Shown: piece after piece, positions 26,853-34,944 of the stretch
How the letters are laid out: the number at the start of each line of letters is the position of its first letter
How positions within the stretch are numbered: position 1 is the stretch's first letter
Origin: Acidobacteriota bacterium
GTDB taxonomy: Bacteria; Acidobacteriota; Terriglobia; Acidiferrales; UBA7541
Direction of reading: 5' to 3'
Assembly (NCBI GenBank): GCA_003223295.1
Contig: QHYM01000112.1
Location: 1 to 38,439, forward strand
Length of the DNA: 38,439 bases
The notes under the pieces: model-generated
The model's input: only the letters and a program-made list of their open reading frames with translations
Database searches by the model: none
What the model was told of the DNA's origin: nothing
Made by a program: the position numbers and the translations under genes

Positions 26853-28886
26853 CTATTTCGATTTCGAAACCACGGTGTTTGTTATTGCCGGGGCCGCAAA
26901 GATCAGGAGATGGAGCGGCTCAATCGCAAGCCCCTTGCGCGGACTCGGAGAAAAATCAAGAACAAATTCGCAATGCAATTCAAAACTTCTCGTCTCTCCT
27001 GGCTGCGGAGAGAACGCCCACTGCCGCAAGCTGTCTTCAACCGCCCACCTCAGCAAAGCATGTCCATTTAAAATCTCGACGTGGTCCACTTTTCCGTCAT
27101 TCGTCACGGACGCTTTAGCAACGACGGTACCCGAAATGCGGGTCTGCCTCGCAAGCGGCGGGTAAGACGGAGACACGAAGTGGGTCACGTGAAGGTCAGG
27201 CCGTCCTGCAAAAAGAGCCTCTCCATCGATGCCTCCATCCCAGATTACGCGACGGGCTTTTTCAAACTCGTCCCCCGGCACCCACTTGATGGGCTCCGAC
27301 TGGAAAGCCGCCTGAAGACCTAGTTCATATCCGAAAGCCGCCATCTTCGCCAAACCCTTAAAGTCCCAATCGTCTCGATACACATCGGTTGGCTGATGGT
27401 AACGGTTCTTCACGTATTCCTTGGCTTGCTCTTCTCCCCAAGCCTCTTCGTGCCCTTGGAATTTCATTCCCTCACTGATGGAAAACGACGGTACGCCCAC
27501 GCGCGCTAAACTGAAGTGATCCGACCGGTAATAGTGTCCCGCCTCGGGCCTCGGATCGGGCCGGATGGCCAATCCAAATTCTTTTGCGGTCGCCTCCACC
27601 ACGGGATAGAACGAAGTGCGCTCTGCCCCGCTCACTTCAATTTCCTCGGGAATGCCCAAAGGTTCCAACGCGTCATAATTCAAGTCCAGGATCGGATCAA
27701 CCGGCAGATACACGACCTTCTTTCCGAGATGCTCGGAACCCTCTAGTCCTTGCTCTTCAGCGGTCACCGCCGCAAACAAAATCGAGCGCGGCGGAGCTTT
27801 CTTGGCTTTTGCCCACGCGCGAGCCAGCTCCAGAAGAATTCCGCATCCCGTGGCATTGTCGACCGCGCCGTTGTAAATATTGTGACCGGGCTTGCTTTTG
27901 TCGATGCCGAGATGATCGTAGTGCGCGGTGTAGAGAACGGCTTCGTTGTTCTTGTTCGGCTCCGAGCCAGCCCGCATCGCCAGGACGTTGTGCGCCGTGA
28001 ACGGGCGCATTTGGCTGGCAACATGCGCTTTCAATCGCACCCCCAACTCCACCGGCCTAAAATCCCGCGATTGTGCCCGTTCGAACAGCTTGTCAAGGTC
28101 CAGCCCTGCCATTCCAACGAGCTTTTGCGCCACTTCCTGTTGAACCCAACACGCCGCCTGCAGCTTCGGCGTGCTGCCCTTCTCCAAGTAGGACTTCTCG
28201 TTTCCCCATGAGTTTCGCACTACCTCCCATCCGTAACTGGCCAGGTCCGTGCGGTGGATGATCAGCGTGGCCACCGCGCCCCGGCGTGCGGTCTCCTCAT
28301 ATTTGTAGGTCCAACGGCCGTAATACGTCAGTGCCTTCCCTTTGAAAAAGTTCGGATTGTCGCTGACTGGTTCATTCACGAAAAGCAGCGCTACCTTTCC
28401 CTTGAGGTCGTAGCCTTTGTAATCGTCCCATTGGTATTCAGGCGCGGCGATGCCATACCCCACAAAGACGATCGGAGCATCCATGTCCGCCGATTCCGTC
28501 TGACTTTCATTGCTGGTCACAAAATCATCCAGATTTCGCAAATTCCGTGGTTGGCCATTCGCCGGGATCAGCGCGAATGTTGTGTCCGGAAGCGTCTTCA
28601 TGCTCACCATAGGGACGCTCTGAAGATACGTTCCGGCATCCGAAGCAGGCTGCAAGCCGTAACTTTTGAACTGCGCCGCGATGTACTCCGCGGCCATGTC
28701 GCCGCCTTTTTGCCCCGTTCCTCTCCCTTCGAGCGCATCACTGGCGAGATACTTGACGTGAGCTCGAATCTTCCCGGGGTCAATCTTGATCGGCTGCCCT
28801 TCTTTCGCCGCCACGCAGTAAGCCATTCCCAACACAAGCGCAAACGCCAACCCCACCCAGAGAGCGTTCACAACTTTCTTCTTCAT
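26853..28886 (-). CDS. secreted M28 metallopeptidase fused to a TonB C-terminal-like domain
   Basis: The 677-residue protein begins with a signal (MKKKVVNALWVGLAFALVLG); ATG 28886 has GAGGGG eight bases upstream. A PA-like insert (about 130-290) lies in the M28 aminopeptidase domain, whose zinc ligands are recognisable as H322 (TAHYDHLG), D343 (GAVDNATG), E377-E378 (TAEEQG), D405 (LNYDAL) and H497 (RYHQPTD). Residues about 565-645 (VSPSYPPLARQTRISGTVV...WAFSPQP) match a TonB C-terminal domain. That domain is normally at the end of periplasm-spanning energy transducers or standalone secreted proteins. The peptidase likely acts in the periplasm or on the surface; the added domain could tether it to an outer-membrane partner. 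Confidence 0.9.
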   Translation of the reverse strand: MKKKVVNALWVGLAFALVLGMAYCVAAKEGQPIKIDPGKIRAHVKYLASDALEGRGTGQKGGDMAAEYIAAQFKSYGLQPASDAGTYLQSVPMVSMKTLPDTTFALIPANGQPRNLRNLDDFVTSNESQTESADMDAPIVFVGYGIAAPEYQWDDYKGYDLKGKVALLFVNEPVSDNPNFFKGKALTYYGRWTYKYEETARRGAVATLIIHRTDLASYGWEVVRNSWGNEKSYLEKGSTPKLQAACWVQQEVAQKLVGMAGLDLDKLFERAQSRDFRPVELGVRLKAHVASQMRPFTAHNVLAMRAGSEPNKNNEAVLYTAHYDHLGIDKSKPGHNIYNGAVDNATGCGILLELARAWAKAKKAPPRSILFAAVTAEEQGLEGSEHLGKKVVYLPVDPILDLNYDALEPLGIPEEIEVSGAERTSFYPVVEATAKEFGLAIRPDPRPEAGHYYRSDHFSLARVGVPSFSISEGMKFQGHEEAWGEEQAKEYVKNRYHQPTDVYRDDWDFKGLAKMAAFGYELGLQAAFQSEPIKWVPGDEFEKARRVIWDGGIDGEALFAGRPDLHVTHFVSPSYPPLARQTRISGTVVAKASVTNDGKVDHVEILNGHALLRWAVEDSLRQWAFSPQPGETRSFELHCEFVLDFSPSPRKGLAIEPLHLLIFAAPAITNTVVSKSK

Positions 28887-28955
28887 AGGGAACCCCTCAC
28901 CGAAAGAAGGAATCACGAAGCAAGTTCTTTAACGAAATACGTCGGACCGGCAAGC

Positions 28956-30098
28956 TTAGACCGTCCAGATTTCCTTTAGCACGCGGCGGAAGTTGCCCCC
29001 AAGGATGGCCTCGATATTCGCGTCACTGTAATTACGGCGGATTAAAGCTTCGGCAAGATCAAACGGCCGCTTGGCAAAAGTGTAGCCGTCAAGGTCGATT
29101 TTATCGCGGAAGCCGTAAGTGCTCTTATAGCCGGCCTTGAGCTGCTTGTATTCGTCAGGCGGCATCGCGTCATAGCCGAGCAGGTCGATGTCGCTTCCGA
29201 CGCCGACATGTTCGACGCCCACGAGTTTCGCGACGTAATCGTAATGATCGAGCATGGCATCGACTCCCGTCGGCTCCCTGGGGCTCACGAACATGCGCAC
29301 TTCCGTGATGCCCATGACGCCGCCCTTGGCACCCATGGCTTTGATCGCTTCATCGGTTTTGCAGCGCGGATGATTGGGATTCAGCGTTCGGCAATTCGAA
29401 TGCGTGATGAGCACTGGCTTTTTCGACACTTCAAACGCGTCGAGCGTCGTCTTGTCTCCGCAATGCGAGACATCCACGGCCATACCGAGCTTGTTCATGC
29501 GCTCCACAATACTGACGCCAAAGTCCGAGAGGCCGTCGTCCCGCCGCTCCGTCGAGCCGTTTCCGATCAACGTGCGCGCATTGTAGGTGAGCTGGGAAAC
29601 GCGCTGGCCGAGCCCGTAGAAATAATCAACGTCGTCTGCCTTGCGAAAATGCTCCGAGTTCTGAATTCCGAGGATGAGGCCCACTTTTCCCGAGGCTTTG
29701 ATGGCATCGAGGCGCGCCGGTGTGTCCACGCGCTCGAACCACGCGTCGTGGCGGGCCAGGAAGCTGTTATAGCCGGACAGGAATTGCAGGGTCTCAAGAT
29801 ACGCATCCGGGCCACCAGTGCCGATGGCGATATGGAAGACATTGATGCCAGAGTCTTTGTAGGGGCCGAAATCCTCGGCCTTGAAGTTGTCCGCGTTGCC
29901 AAGCATCTTCTGCGTCTTGCTGGGACTGATCCACAGCGGAGCGAGCATGTCCATGACCGTGGAGCGCCGAACAAGCTCAACCGCCCGCGCGGAGTATGCC
30001 GGTCCGCCGGCAAACAGCAAATAGCGCCCGCGATTGATCATCGCCGCACCAACAGCAGCGCTGCTTGCTGCAGACTTGAGAAACTTTCTCCGGTGCAT
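28956..30098 (-). CDS. Tat-exported M19 (membrane dipeptidase-like) metallohydrolase with an altered N-terminal metal motif
   Basis: The 380-residue protein opens with a Tat signal (MHRRKFLKSAASSAAVGAAM) and GAGGAAAGAG before ATG 30098. The M19 fold is recognisable by GLILGIQNSEHF (bridging acidic position), DVSHCGDKT and THSNCR (His ligands) and VGVGSDIDLLG. The first metal motif, HxD in dipeptidases such as renal dipeptidase, reads V-M-D-M-L at residues 48-52, so one or both first-site ligands are changed. Activity on dipeptides is uncertain. It is downstream of nrdR (88 bp) and upstream of the M28 peptidase, so two exported peptidase-family proteins are adjacent. Confidence 0.87.
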   Translation of the reverse strand: MHRRKFLKSAASSAAVGAAMINRGRYLLFAGGPAYSARAVELVRRSTVMDMLAPLWISPSKTQKMLGNADNFKAEDFGPYKDSGINVFHIAIGTGGPDAYLETLQFLSGYNSFLARHDAWFERVDTPARLDAIKASGKVGLILGIQNSEHFRKADDVDYFYGLGQRVSQLTYNARTLIGNGSTERRDDGLSDFGVSIVERMNKLGMAVDVSHCGDKTTLDAFEVSKKPVLITHSNCRTLNPNHPRCKTDEAIKAMGAKGGVMGITEVRMFVSPREPTGVDAMLDHYDYVAKLVGVEHVGVGSDIDLLGYDAMPPDEYKQLKAGYKSTYGFRDKIDLDGYTFAKRPFDLAEALIRRNYSDANIEAILGGNFRRVLKEIWTV

Positions 30099-30186
30099 CT
30101 CTTTCCTCTTTTTAACCGTACTCTCTCAGGCATCACGCAAGCAGCCTGAACACAAACAACCTGCATGCAAAAAGCCTGCACGAAAA

Positions 30187-30654
30187 TCACTTTTGCACGG
30201 CACGGTCCTTCAGCAAATTCTTCAGCTCGCTCATAAACTCCTGCACGTCCTTGAAGTCCATGTAAACGGACGCGAAGCGCACGTACGCCACTTTGTCGAG
30301 CTTCTTCAGCCGGTGCATGATCATTTCGCCGATTTCCGTCGTGGTCAGCTCGCGCTCGGTGGACTCATGCACTACCGCTTCGATCTCGTCGACAATTCCT
30401 TCCAGCTTAGGAGTCGCCACAGGCCGCTTTTCACAGGCCTTCAATAACCCCTGCAAGATTTTTTGGCGTTCGAAGCGCTCTCGCCGCCCATCTTTCTTAA
30501 TGACCATGTAGGGAATTTCATCGATGCGCTCGTACGTGGTAAACCGGCGGCTGCATTTCAGGCACTCGCGCCTGCGGCGAATTGTGTCGCCGCCTCGGCC
30601 TTCCCGCGAATCGATCACTTTGTCATCCACGTGCGCGCAAAAAGGACACTTCAC
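30187..30654 (-). CDS. nrdR: NrdR transcriptional repressor of ribonucleotide reductase genes
   Basis: This 155-residue protein matches NrdR along its length. A zinc finger (MKCPFC...ECLKCSRRFTTYER) is followed by an ATP-cone domain (VIKKDGRRERFERQKILQGL... to VAYVRFASVY). NrdR senses ATP/dATP and represses nrd genes through NrdR boxes. The GTG start overlaps the flippase-like gene stop as GTGA (30651-30654). No nrd gene is present in the window. Confidence 0.95.
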   Translation of the reverse strand: MKCPFCAHVDDKVIDSREGRGGDTIRRRRECLKCSRRFTTYERIDEIPYMVIKKDGRRERFERQKILQGLLKACEKRPVATPKLEGIVDEIEAVVHESTERELTTTEIGEMIMHRLKKLDKVAYVRFASVYMDFKDVQEFMSELKNLLKDRAVQK

Positions 30655-31739
30655 GGGGCTGGATCTCCTTGCTGGGCGGCTGCGTTAGCCCCCGTTTCTT
30701 TCTCGTGTTCCACAAACTCGCGCAACTTCCCCAACGACAATCCTTCCTGAATCAGGAACGGCACGCCCGCAAGACTGCACGCCGCGAAGCCAATCAGCCA
30801 CAGCACGATGGCTGCAGCGGTTGCCGGCTCCGTTTCTACCCCAAATATCTTCGTATACACAAGCACCGATGCCAGTTGCGCCCCACCTCCAACTGCCGGC
30901 AACTGTACGACAGAGCCCACCAACGAAAACGCCATGACCAGCATCACATCGCCAAGACCGAGCGTGCCCATCTTTCCGCCAAAACTGCGCGTCCCCCAGT
31001 AATAGACCAGCAACACTAGGAACCAGTGCGCCGCGGAATAGAAGATGGCCAACAGCAACTCCTTGACATCCCGAATGGCCTGCACCCCGCGCACAAAACC
31101 AAGCAGTATTCGCGCAGCTGGGGCTCGCCAGCCGTGCGCATTTCGCCAGCCTTCAAGCCTGCGCTCCAGCAGCGTCGTCCCGTGCAATCGCAAGTACACC
31201 AGAAAGACTACCGCCGCAGCCACTCCCGCAAACAACAAACTGCCCGCAGCAGCCGTTCCCAATGCCGTTGTGGCCTCTCCGGCATTCACTTTCGAATTGA
31301 AAAAAAGTAGCGCCAGAGCAGCAATCACCGCCGTGCTCGCGGTATCAAACAATCGTTCCAGCGCATAGATGCCAAACATATCCGCAATCGGCAGCTTCTC
31401 TTTTCGCGCGAGTAAGAGCGGCCGAACGGGCTCGCCCGGCCGCCCCAGAATGAAGATCGCTGCGAATCCGGCGAGGGTCATCTTATAGATGACCCAAAAT
31501 CGCGAAGCGCCCAGATTGCCTTGGAACAGCTGCCAGCGCAGTGCTCGGATGGCGTAGCAGCCGTAAATCACGATAACCGGCAGCAGCAACAAATACAGAT
31601 CCGCTCCCGCCACCGCGTGCAGCAGTTTTTGTCCGCTGAAATTGGCTTTATGGATGAATCCGGAGGACTGATAAACAACAAACCCAGTCAGGATCAGGCC
31701 GACCAGGACGATCAGAAACTTCCTCGACGATGTTTGCAT
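30651..31739 (-). CDS. flippase-like integral membrane protein (UPF0104 / lysylphosphatidylglycerol synthase TM region)
   Basis: This 362-residue polytopic protein has about eight hydrophobic segments. It carries the family patterns GRPGEPVRPLLLARKEKLPIADMF (the conserved R-P-x-E-x-R-P-like loop) and LPAVGGGAQLASVLVY near the C-terminus. Members move or modify lipid-linked molecules, but specificity here is unknown. ATG 31739 is the first gene of a minus-strand group ending with nrdR and the two peptidases. The C-terminal tail is charged and Ala-rich. Confidence 0.85.
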   Translation of the reverse strand: MQTSSRKFLIVLVGLILTGFVVYQSSGFIHKANFSGQKLLHAVAGADLYLLLLPVIVIYGCYAIRALRWQLFQGNLGASRFWVIYKMTLAGFAAIFILGRPGEPVRPLLLARKEKLPIADMFGIYALERLFDTASTAVIAALALLFFNSKVNAGEATTALGTAAAGSLLFAGVAAAVVFLVYLRLHGTTLLERRLEGWRNAHGWRAPAARILLGFVRGVQAIRDVKELLLAIFYSAAHWFLVLLVYYWGTRSFGGKMGTLGLGDVMLVMAFSLVGSVVQLPAVGGGAQLASVLVYTKIFGVETEPATAAAIVLWLIGFAACSLAGVPFLIQEGLSLGKLREFVEHEKETGANAAAQQGDPAP

Positions 31740-31906
31740 GCGCTGGTCAGACTAACGGGAGCTGCACATCGCGTCAAGTTTGCGACTCTTTCCTGACTCC
31801 ACTTCCCCCGTGCCGCCCGGCGTGGGGAAGTCTCAAAGATAAAGTCTTTCCCCGCGCTTGCTTATGACGTTCGCTCCACGCCCTCGCAATCCGCGCCGAA
31901 GCGGGC

Positions 31907-31934
31907 TTGACACACCGCTCAGTCCATTCAGAAT
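31907..31934 (+). promoter_or_regulatory. possible sigma-70 promoter for the peroxiredoxin-like selenoprotein gene
   Basis: A perfect TTGACA (31907-31912) is followed after 16 bp by CAGAAT (31929-31934), four of six matches to the -10 consensus. Transcription would start at about 31941, next to ATG 31942, so the message may be nearly leaderless or may use ATG 31972. Confidence 0.4.
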
Positions 31935-31941
31935 GGGGGCA

Positions 31942-32475
31942 ATGAACGGCACCCTCAATAATCGCCTTTCCATGATTACCCTGGCGGACGCAGACGGTAA
32001 GGAACTCCGCTTTGGTTCGCTGTGGATCCGCCAGCCGGCCGTGGTAGTTTTCTTGCGTCATTACGGCTGAATTTTCTGCCGCGAGCACGTCGCGCAGTTG
32101 CGCGCGCACGAACAGGCCTTCCGAGACCGCGGAGCGGCCTTGGCCGCAGTTGGGCTTGGGGATCGCAGCTATGCGCGAGCTTTTCGCGACGAAGCGGGTA
32201 TCACCTTTCCGCTGCTCATTGACGAAAAGCGCGAAGCCTATTCCGCCATGGAGCTCAAGAACGCAAACCTGCTTCACTTGTGGCGAAGCGATAATGCTCA
32301 GGCTCGCGCCCGCGCCAAAGCGGCCGGGCACTCGCAGCACAAACTCGGGCGAAATCCTTTCCAGTTGGGTGGCAGTTTTGTCTTCGGGCCGGGCGATATC
32401 GATCGGTTCGTGCACCGCAGCCGGACTTTCGGCGATACTGCCCCCATCGGGGCCCTGCTTGCAGCACTGCCCTGA
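31942..32475 (+). CDS. peroxiredoxin-like selenoprotein candidate (in-frame TGA as Sec, UxxC redox motif)
   Basis: Read through the TGA at 32068-32070, this frame gives 177 residues of the AhpC/TSA-like thioredoxin fold (AhpC-TSA_2 group). The strand AVVVFLRHYG is followed by U43-I-F-C46, then REHVAQLRAHEQAF, GITFPLLIDEKREAYSAM and a typical C-terminal half. Relatives read FLRHxGCxFCREHVAQL, so TGA replaces the active-site Cys codon exactly, leaving UxxC. Homology continues in the same frame on both sides with no shift. A stem-loop follows the TGA as bacterial Sec insertion needs. Start is uncertain: 31933, 31942 or 31972 are possible. The alternative is a TGC-to-TGA nonsense change or sequencing error. 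It would reduce peroxides or other thiol-reactive substrates. Confidence 0.75.
32068..32097 (+). promoter_or_regulatory. candidate bacterial SECIS stem-loop downstream of the UGA codon
   Basis: After TGA 32068-32070, CTGC (32076-32079), a bulged C (32080) and GCGA (32081-32084) pair with TCGC (32090-32093) and GCAG (32094-32097). The apical loop is GCACG (32085-32089). This makes eight pairs with one bulge. The loop G residues lie 15 and 19 nt after the UGA, about the spacing known for bacterial SECIS elements that bind SelB. High GC makes chance hairpins common, so this supports rather than proves Sec decoding. Confidence 0.5.
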
Positions 32476-32561
32476 GGGCGCCTGCCGCCCCTTGTGGAAG
32501 TCCCTTGTTCTGAGTAAGATGCCTTCCTAATGACGGTCGAGATCCCGGCCCAGGTTCAAAG

Positions 32562-32587
32562 GGAACATTTCGCTAGCAGTTTTCGTT
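32562..32587 (+). promoter_or_regulatory. possible ECF-type promoter of the sigma factor operon
   Basis: GGAAC (32562-32566) and CGTT (32584-32587) are separated by 17 bp, the layout of many ECF sigma promoters (GAAC -35, CGT -10). This suggests autoregulation. Transcription would start near 32596, which places the TTG at 32594 outside the message and supports the later start at 32690. Confidence 0.4.
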
Positions 32588-32689
32588 CCATAGTTGGCAG
32601 GCCGAGATGGACTGCCAGCGGTTTTTTTAGAGAGAAGCCGGCTCCCAGACACGCCTTGCAGCGTAGTAGGTTCAGAGGCTGATGATACG

Positions 32690-33259
32690 TTGGAGCAGGA
32701 CGCCCAACTTGTCCAGCAATGCCTCCAGGGCGACGGGTCGGCCTGGGAGGAACTTGTGCGTCGCCACACGCGCCGCATCTTTAACATCTGCTACAGGTTC
32801 ACCGGCAACCGCACGGAAGCCGAGGACCTGACGCAGGATGTGTTCCTCCGGGTCTATCGGACTTTGGCAAGTTACCGCTCGGCTCATGGCGGTTTCGCCA
32901 CATGGGTGACCAGTGTGTCGCGCAATCTGCTGATTGACCATTACCGTAGAACGAAGAGGGACCGCGTCACGGACTCTCTGGACGATGCCATGCCGGTTGT
33001 GGAGAACAAGGAGTCGGCCGGGCGCCGCCCCGATGAGCAGGCGCTCTTGGGCGAATTGAGCGGGCAGGTGCAAAGCGCGTTGACCCGGCTTTCGCCGGAA
33101 CTGCGCGAAGCGGTCATCTTGCGCGACCTCCAGCAATTGGAGTACCTGGAGATTCAGCGGGTGTTGGCAGTGCCCGAAGGAACGGTGAAGTCACGCATCA
33201 ATCGCGGCCGCATCGAATTGGCCAGAATCCTGCAGCAGATGGGAGTGCGCCCGGCATGA
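32690..33259 (+). CDS. ECF-type RNA polymerase sigma factor
   Basis: This sigma-70 family protein of about 189 residues has region 2 (HTRRIFNICYRFTGNRTEAEDLTQDVFLRVYRTL... FATWVTSVSRNLLIDHYRR) and region 4 (LSPELREAVILRDLQQLEYLEIQRVLAVPEGTVKSRINRGR) in the usual ECF order. The start is uncertain. TTG 32690 has GAGG about 11 bases upstream; a longer frame begins at TTG 32594 but conflicts with the proposed promoter. The next gene is a zinc-finger anti-sigma factor 51 bp downstream, so activity is probably controlled by membrane sequestration and release upon an envelope signal. Confidence 0.9.
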   Translation: MEQDAQLVQQCLQGDGSAWEELVRRHTRRIFNICYRFTGNRTEAEDLTQDVFLRVYRTLASYRSAHGGFATWVTSVSRNLLIDHYRRTKRDRVTDSLDDAMPVVENKESAGRRPDEQALLGELSGQVQSALTRLSPELREAVILRDLQQLEYLEIQRVLAVPEGTVKSRINRGRIELARILQQMGVRPA

Positions 33260-33310
33260 GGTCTGTTATACGGATCGTTGAATTCTCGAAGCGGGTGGCG
33301 GAGTAGGGTT

Positions 33311-33994
33311 ATGAGCTGGACTTGCGAACAAACCGAGGCACGGTTGAGCGATTATCTCGACGGCCTTCTCCAGCCCGCCGAGCAAGCCGCTTTCGATCTT
33401 CATGTAAACACCTGTGAGCGCTGCACTCCGCTGGTCGCCAGTGTTTCCCATGTCCTTGGCGGTTTGCACAAGCTCGAGCAAATCGAACCTTCTCCGCGGC
33501 TCGTGAATTCCATCCTGACCGTCACGCAAGGCCCGCAGACCTGGCGCAACGCCAAGCGTTGGTTGCGCAGCTTGCAGTCACCACGATTTGTCTATAGCGC
33601 CGCTTCGGTCGCCGCCACGATGGTCCTGCTGCTGACCGCCACGGGTTTTAACTGGCGGAAACCGAAACTCGCGGACCTAGCGCCGGCCACCCTCTATCGC
33701 AATGCGAACAGCCGAGCCCATATCATGTATGCCCGCAGCACGAAGTTCGTCAGTGATCTGCGCGTGGTTTTAGAGATTCAGTCCCGCATGAACGAAGCCG
33801 ACCAGAATCCTGCTCTGCGCGAGGAAACCATTCCACAGAAGTCTCCCAAGAAAGAACCGGGCCGCACGGACAATTCCAATCCGTCTTCCCCGAAGCAGCA
33901 GAACCGCGCGGACGAGATTGGCAGAAATCTCCGCGTACTGGCCTGCGAATTCCCCATGTTGAGTGGCTCGCTGTTGGACAGGAGAGTGCCATGA
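33311..33994 (+). CDS. membrane anti-sigma factor with zinc-binding ZAS motif
   Basis: The 227-residue protein starts at ATG 33311 behind GGAG. Its N-terminus (CEQTEARLSDYLDGLL...HVNTCERC) is an anti-sigma zinc finger of the HxxxCxxC type. A single membrane helix (about 96-115: VYSAASVAATMVLLLTATGF) is followed by an exported Lys/Pro-rich tail. It should hold the upstream ECF sigma at the membrane. Its TGA overlaps the next start as ATGA, so the whole operon is translationally coupled. Confidence 0.88.
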   Translation: MSWTCEQTEARLSDYLDGLLQPAEQAAFDLHVNTCERCTPLVASVSHVLGGLHKLEQIEPSPRLVNSILTVTQGPQTWRNAKRWLRSLQSPRFVYSAASVAATMVLLLTATGFNWRKPKLADLAPATLYRNANSRAHIMYARSTKFVSDLRVVLEIQSRMNEADQNPALREETIPQKSPKKEPGRTDNSNPSSPKQQNRADEIGRNLRVLACEFPMLSGSLLDRRVP

Positions 33995-34623
33995 ACTGTG
34001 CCGTCCATACCGATGTGGACGCTGTCGGCTACTGCCGCAATTGCGGCAAGGCCATGTGCCCGGTTTGCGTGCGCCCGGTCCGCGATGTTCTCTATTGCGA
34101 AGATTGCCTGGCCACCATCATGGGGATTCCTGGCGCCGCTGCCGCGTCGGCTCCTGGCGCGTTTCCACCTGCGGCCGTGCCCCCTCGCTCCACAAGCAGC
34201 CCCGGCGTTGCTTTTGTCCTTGGTTTCTTCCCGGGTCTGGGTGCCGTGTATAACGCGGAGTACAACAAAGCGCTGATCCATATTGTCGTGTTTGCCGCGA
34301 TGATTGTGGGCCTCAACAGCGACATCGGCGACAACGCTGACCTGGTGCTCTCGCTTTTGCTGGCAGGATTCATCTTTTACATGGCCTTCGACGCCATGCG
34401 CACGGCCAAAGCCAAGAATCTCGGGGAAAGCCCTGTCGATCCGCTCGAATCCTGGAGCAAGAACCGCCCCGTTGGCCCGATTATCTTGATTGCCTTGGGC
34501 GTACTTTTTCTCTTGAACAATTTCAATTGGTTTCCGTTTTGGCGGATAGGCCGGCTCTGGCCTTTGGTTCTGATCGCCGTCGGCGTGCTCATGTTTCGCA
34601 ACCGGCTCGAGCGCCGTTCTTAG
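33991..34623 (+). CDS. B-box zinc finger plus LiaF-type transmembrane domain protein
   Basis: The 210-residue protein has a B-box-like zinc finger at residues 2-39 (CAVH...CRNCGKAMCPVC...CEDC). A Pro/Ala-rich linker and at least four hydrophobic segments follow. The last two, PIILIALGVLFLLNN and LWPLVLIAVGVLMF, fit the LiaF-type transmembrane domain (DUF5668). The LiaF family is tied to cell-envelope stress sensing. The zinc finger faces the cytoplasm and may bind a partner. Function unknown. Confidence 0.8.
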   Translation: MNCAVHTDVDAVGYCRNCGKAMCPVCVRPVRDVLYCEDCLATIMGIPGAAAASAPGAFPPAAVPPRSTSSPGVAFVLGFFPGLGAVYNAEYNKALIHIVVFAAMIVGLNSDIGDNADLVLSLLLAGFIFYMAFDAMRTAKAKNLGESPVDPLESWSKNRPVGPIILIALGVLFLLNNFNWFPFWRIGRLWPLVLIAVGVLMFRNRLERRS

Positions 34624-34641
34624 TGGAGAGGGTAAATTTCG

Positions 34642-34938
34642 ATGAGTGATCGCGTTCGTTGTAATTGCCAGCGCTGTACCATTCGCAGCCTCATGGGCCC
34701 CGGGATTCTGATTGCCGTCGGTATTCTGTTTCTGCTCGATCAGGTCCGCGGCGGACACTTCTCTTTTGGCCATACCTTTCCAGTGATTCTCATTGTCATT
34801 GGCGTCATCAGTCTCGCAAGCGCCTTGGCTCCTGCAGATGGGCACATTTCAGCTCCAGTTCCTTCCGCCCCCCCGGGGACCAGCCCTCCTTCTTCGCAGA
34901 ATCCGTTTTCGGGCCAAGGACAGGGCCAGGGACACTAG
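34642..34938 (+). CDS. small LiaF-type (DUF5668-like) membrane protein
   Basis: The 98-residue protein starts MSDRVRCNCQRCTIRSLMGP and carries two hydrophobic segments (GILIAVGILFLLDQV and FPVILIVIGVISLASAL), the LiaF-type pair. A short Pro/Ser/Gly/Gln-rich tail ends it. Cys residues at 7, 9 and 12 (CNCQRC) could bind metal. It begins 18 bp after the previous gene in a tight operon. It probably works with the neighbouring LiaF-type proteins. Confidence 0.75.
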   Translation: MSDRVRCNCQRCTIRSLMGPGILIAVGILFLLDQVRGGHFSFGHTFPVILIVIGVISLASALAPADGHISAPVPSAPPGTSPPSSQNPFSGQGQGQGH

Positions 34939-34944
34939 TTCTCT

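Noticed and set aside
30120-30186. CCTG-containing near-repeats between nrdR and the dipeptidase gene
   Set aside because: Only three short copies with irregular spacing; too weak for an operator or CRISPR call.
31774-32415. A 213-codon open frame on the minus strand opposite the peroxiredoxin-like gene
   Set aside because: The protein has no family features. The plus strand carries clear homology on both sides of the TGA, so the minus frame is a GC-rich shadow.
32098-32475. Separate short gene starting after the TGA
   Set aside because: It would start in the middle of the thioredoxin fold and lack the first strand and redox motif. The same frame continues upstream.
32600-32640. T-run near 32625 as a terminator
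   Set aside because: No stable GC-rich stem precedes the T-run, and it lies within the leader of the sigma factor gene.
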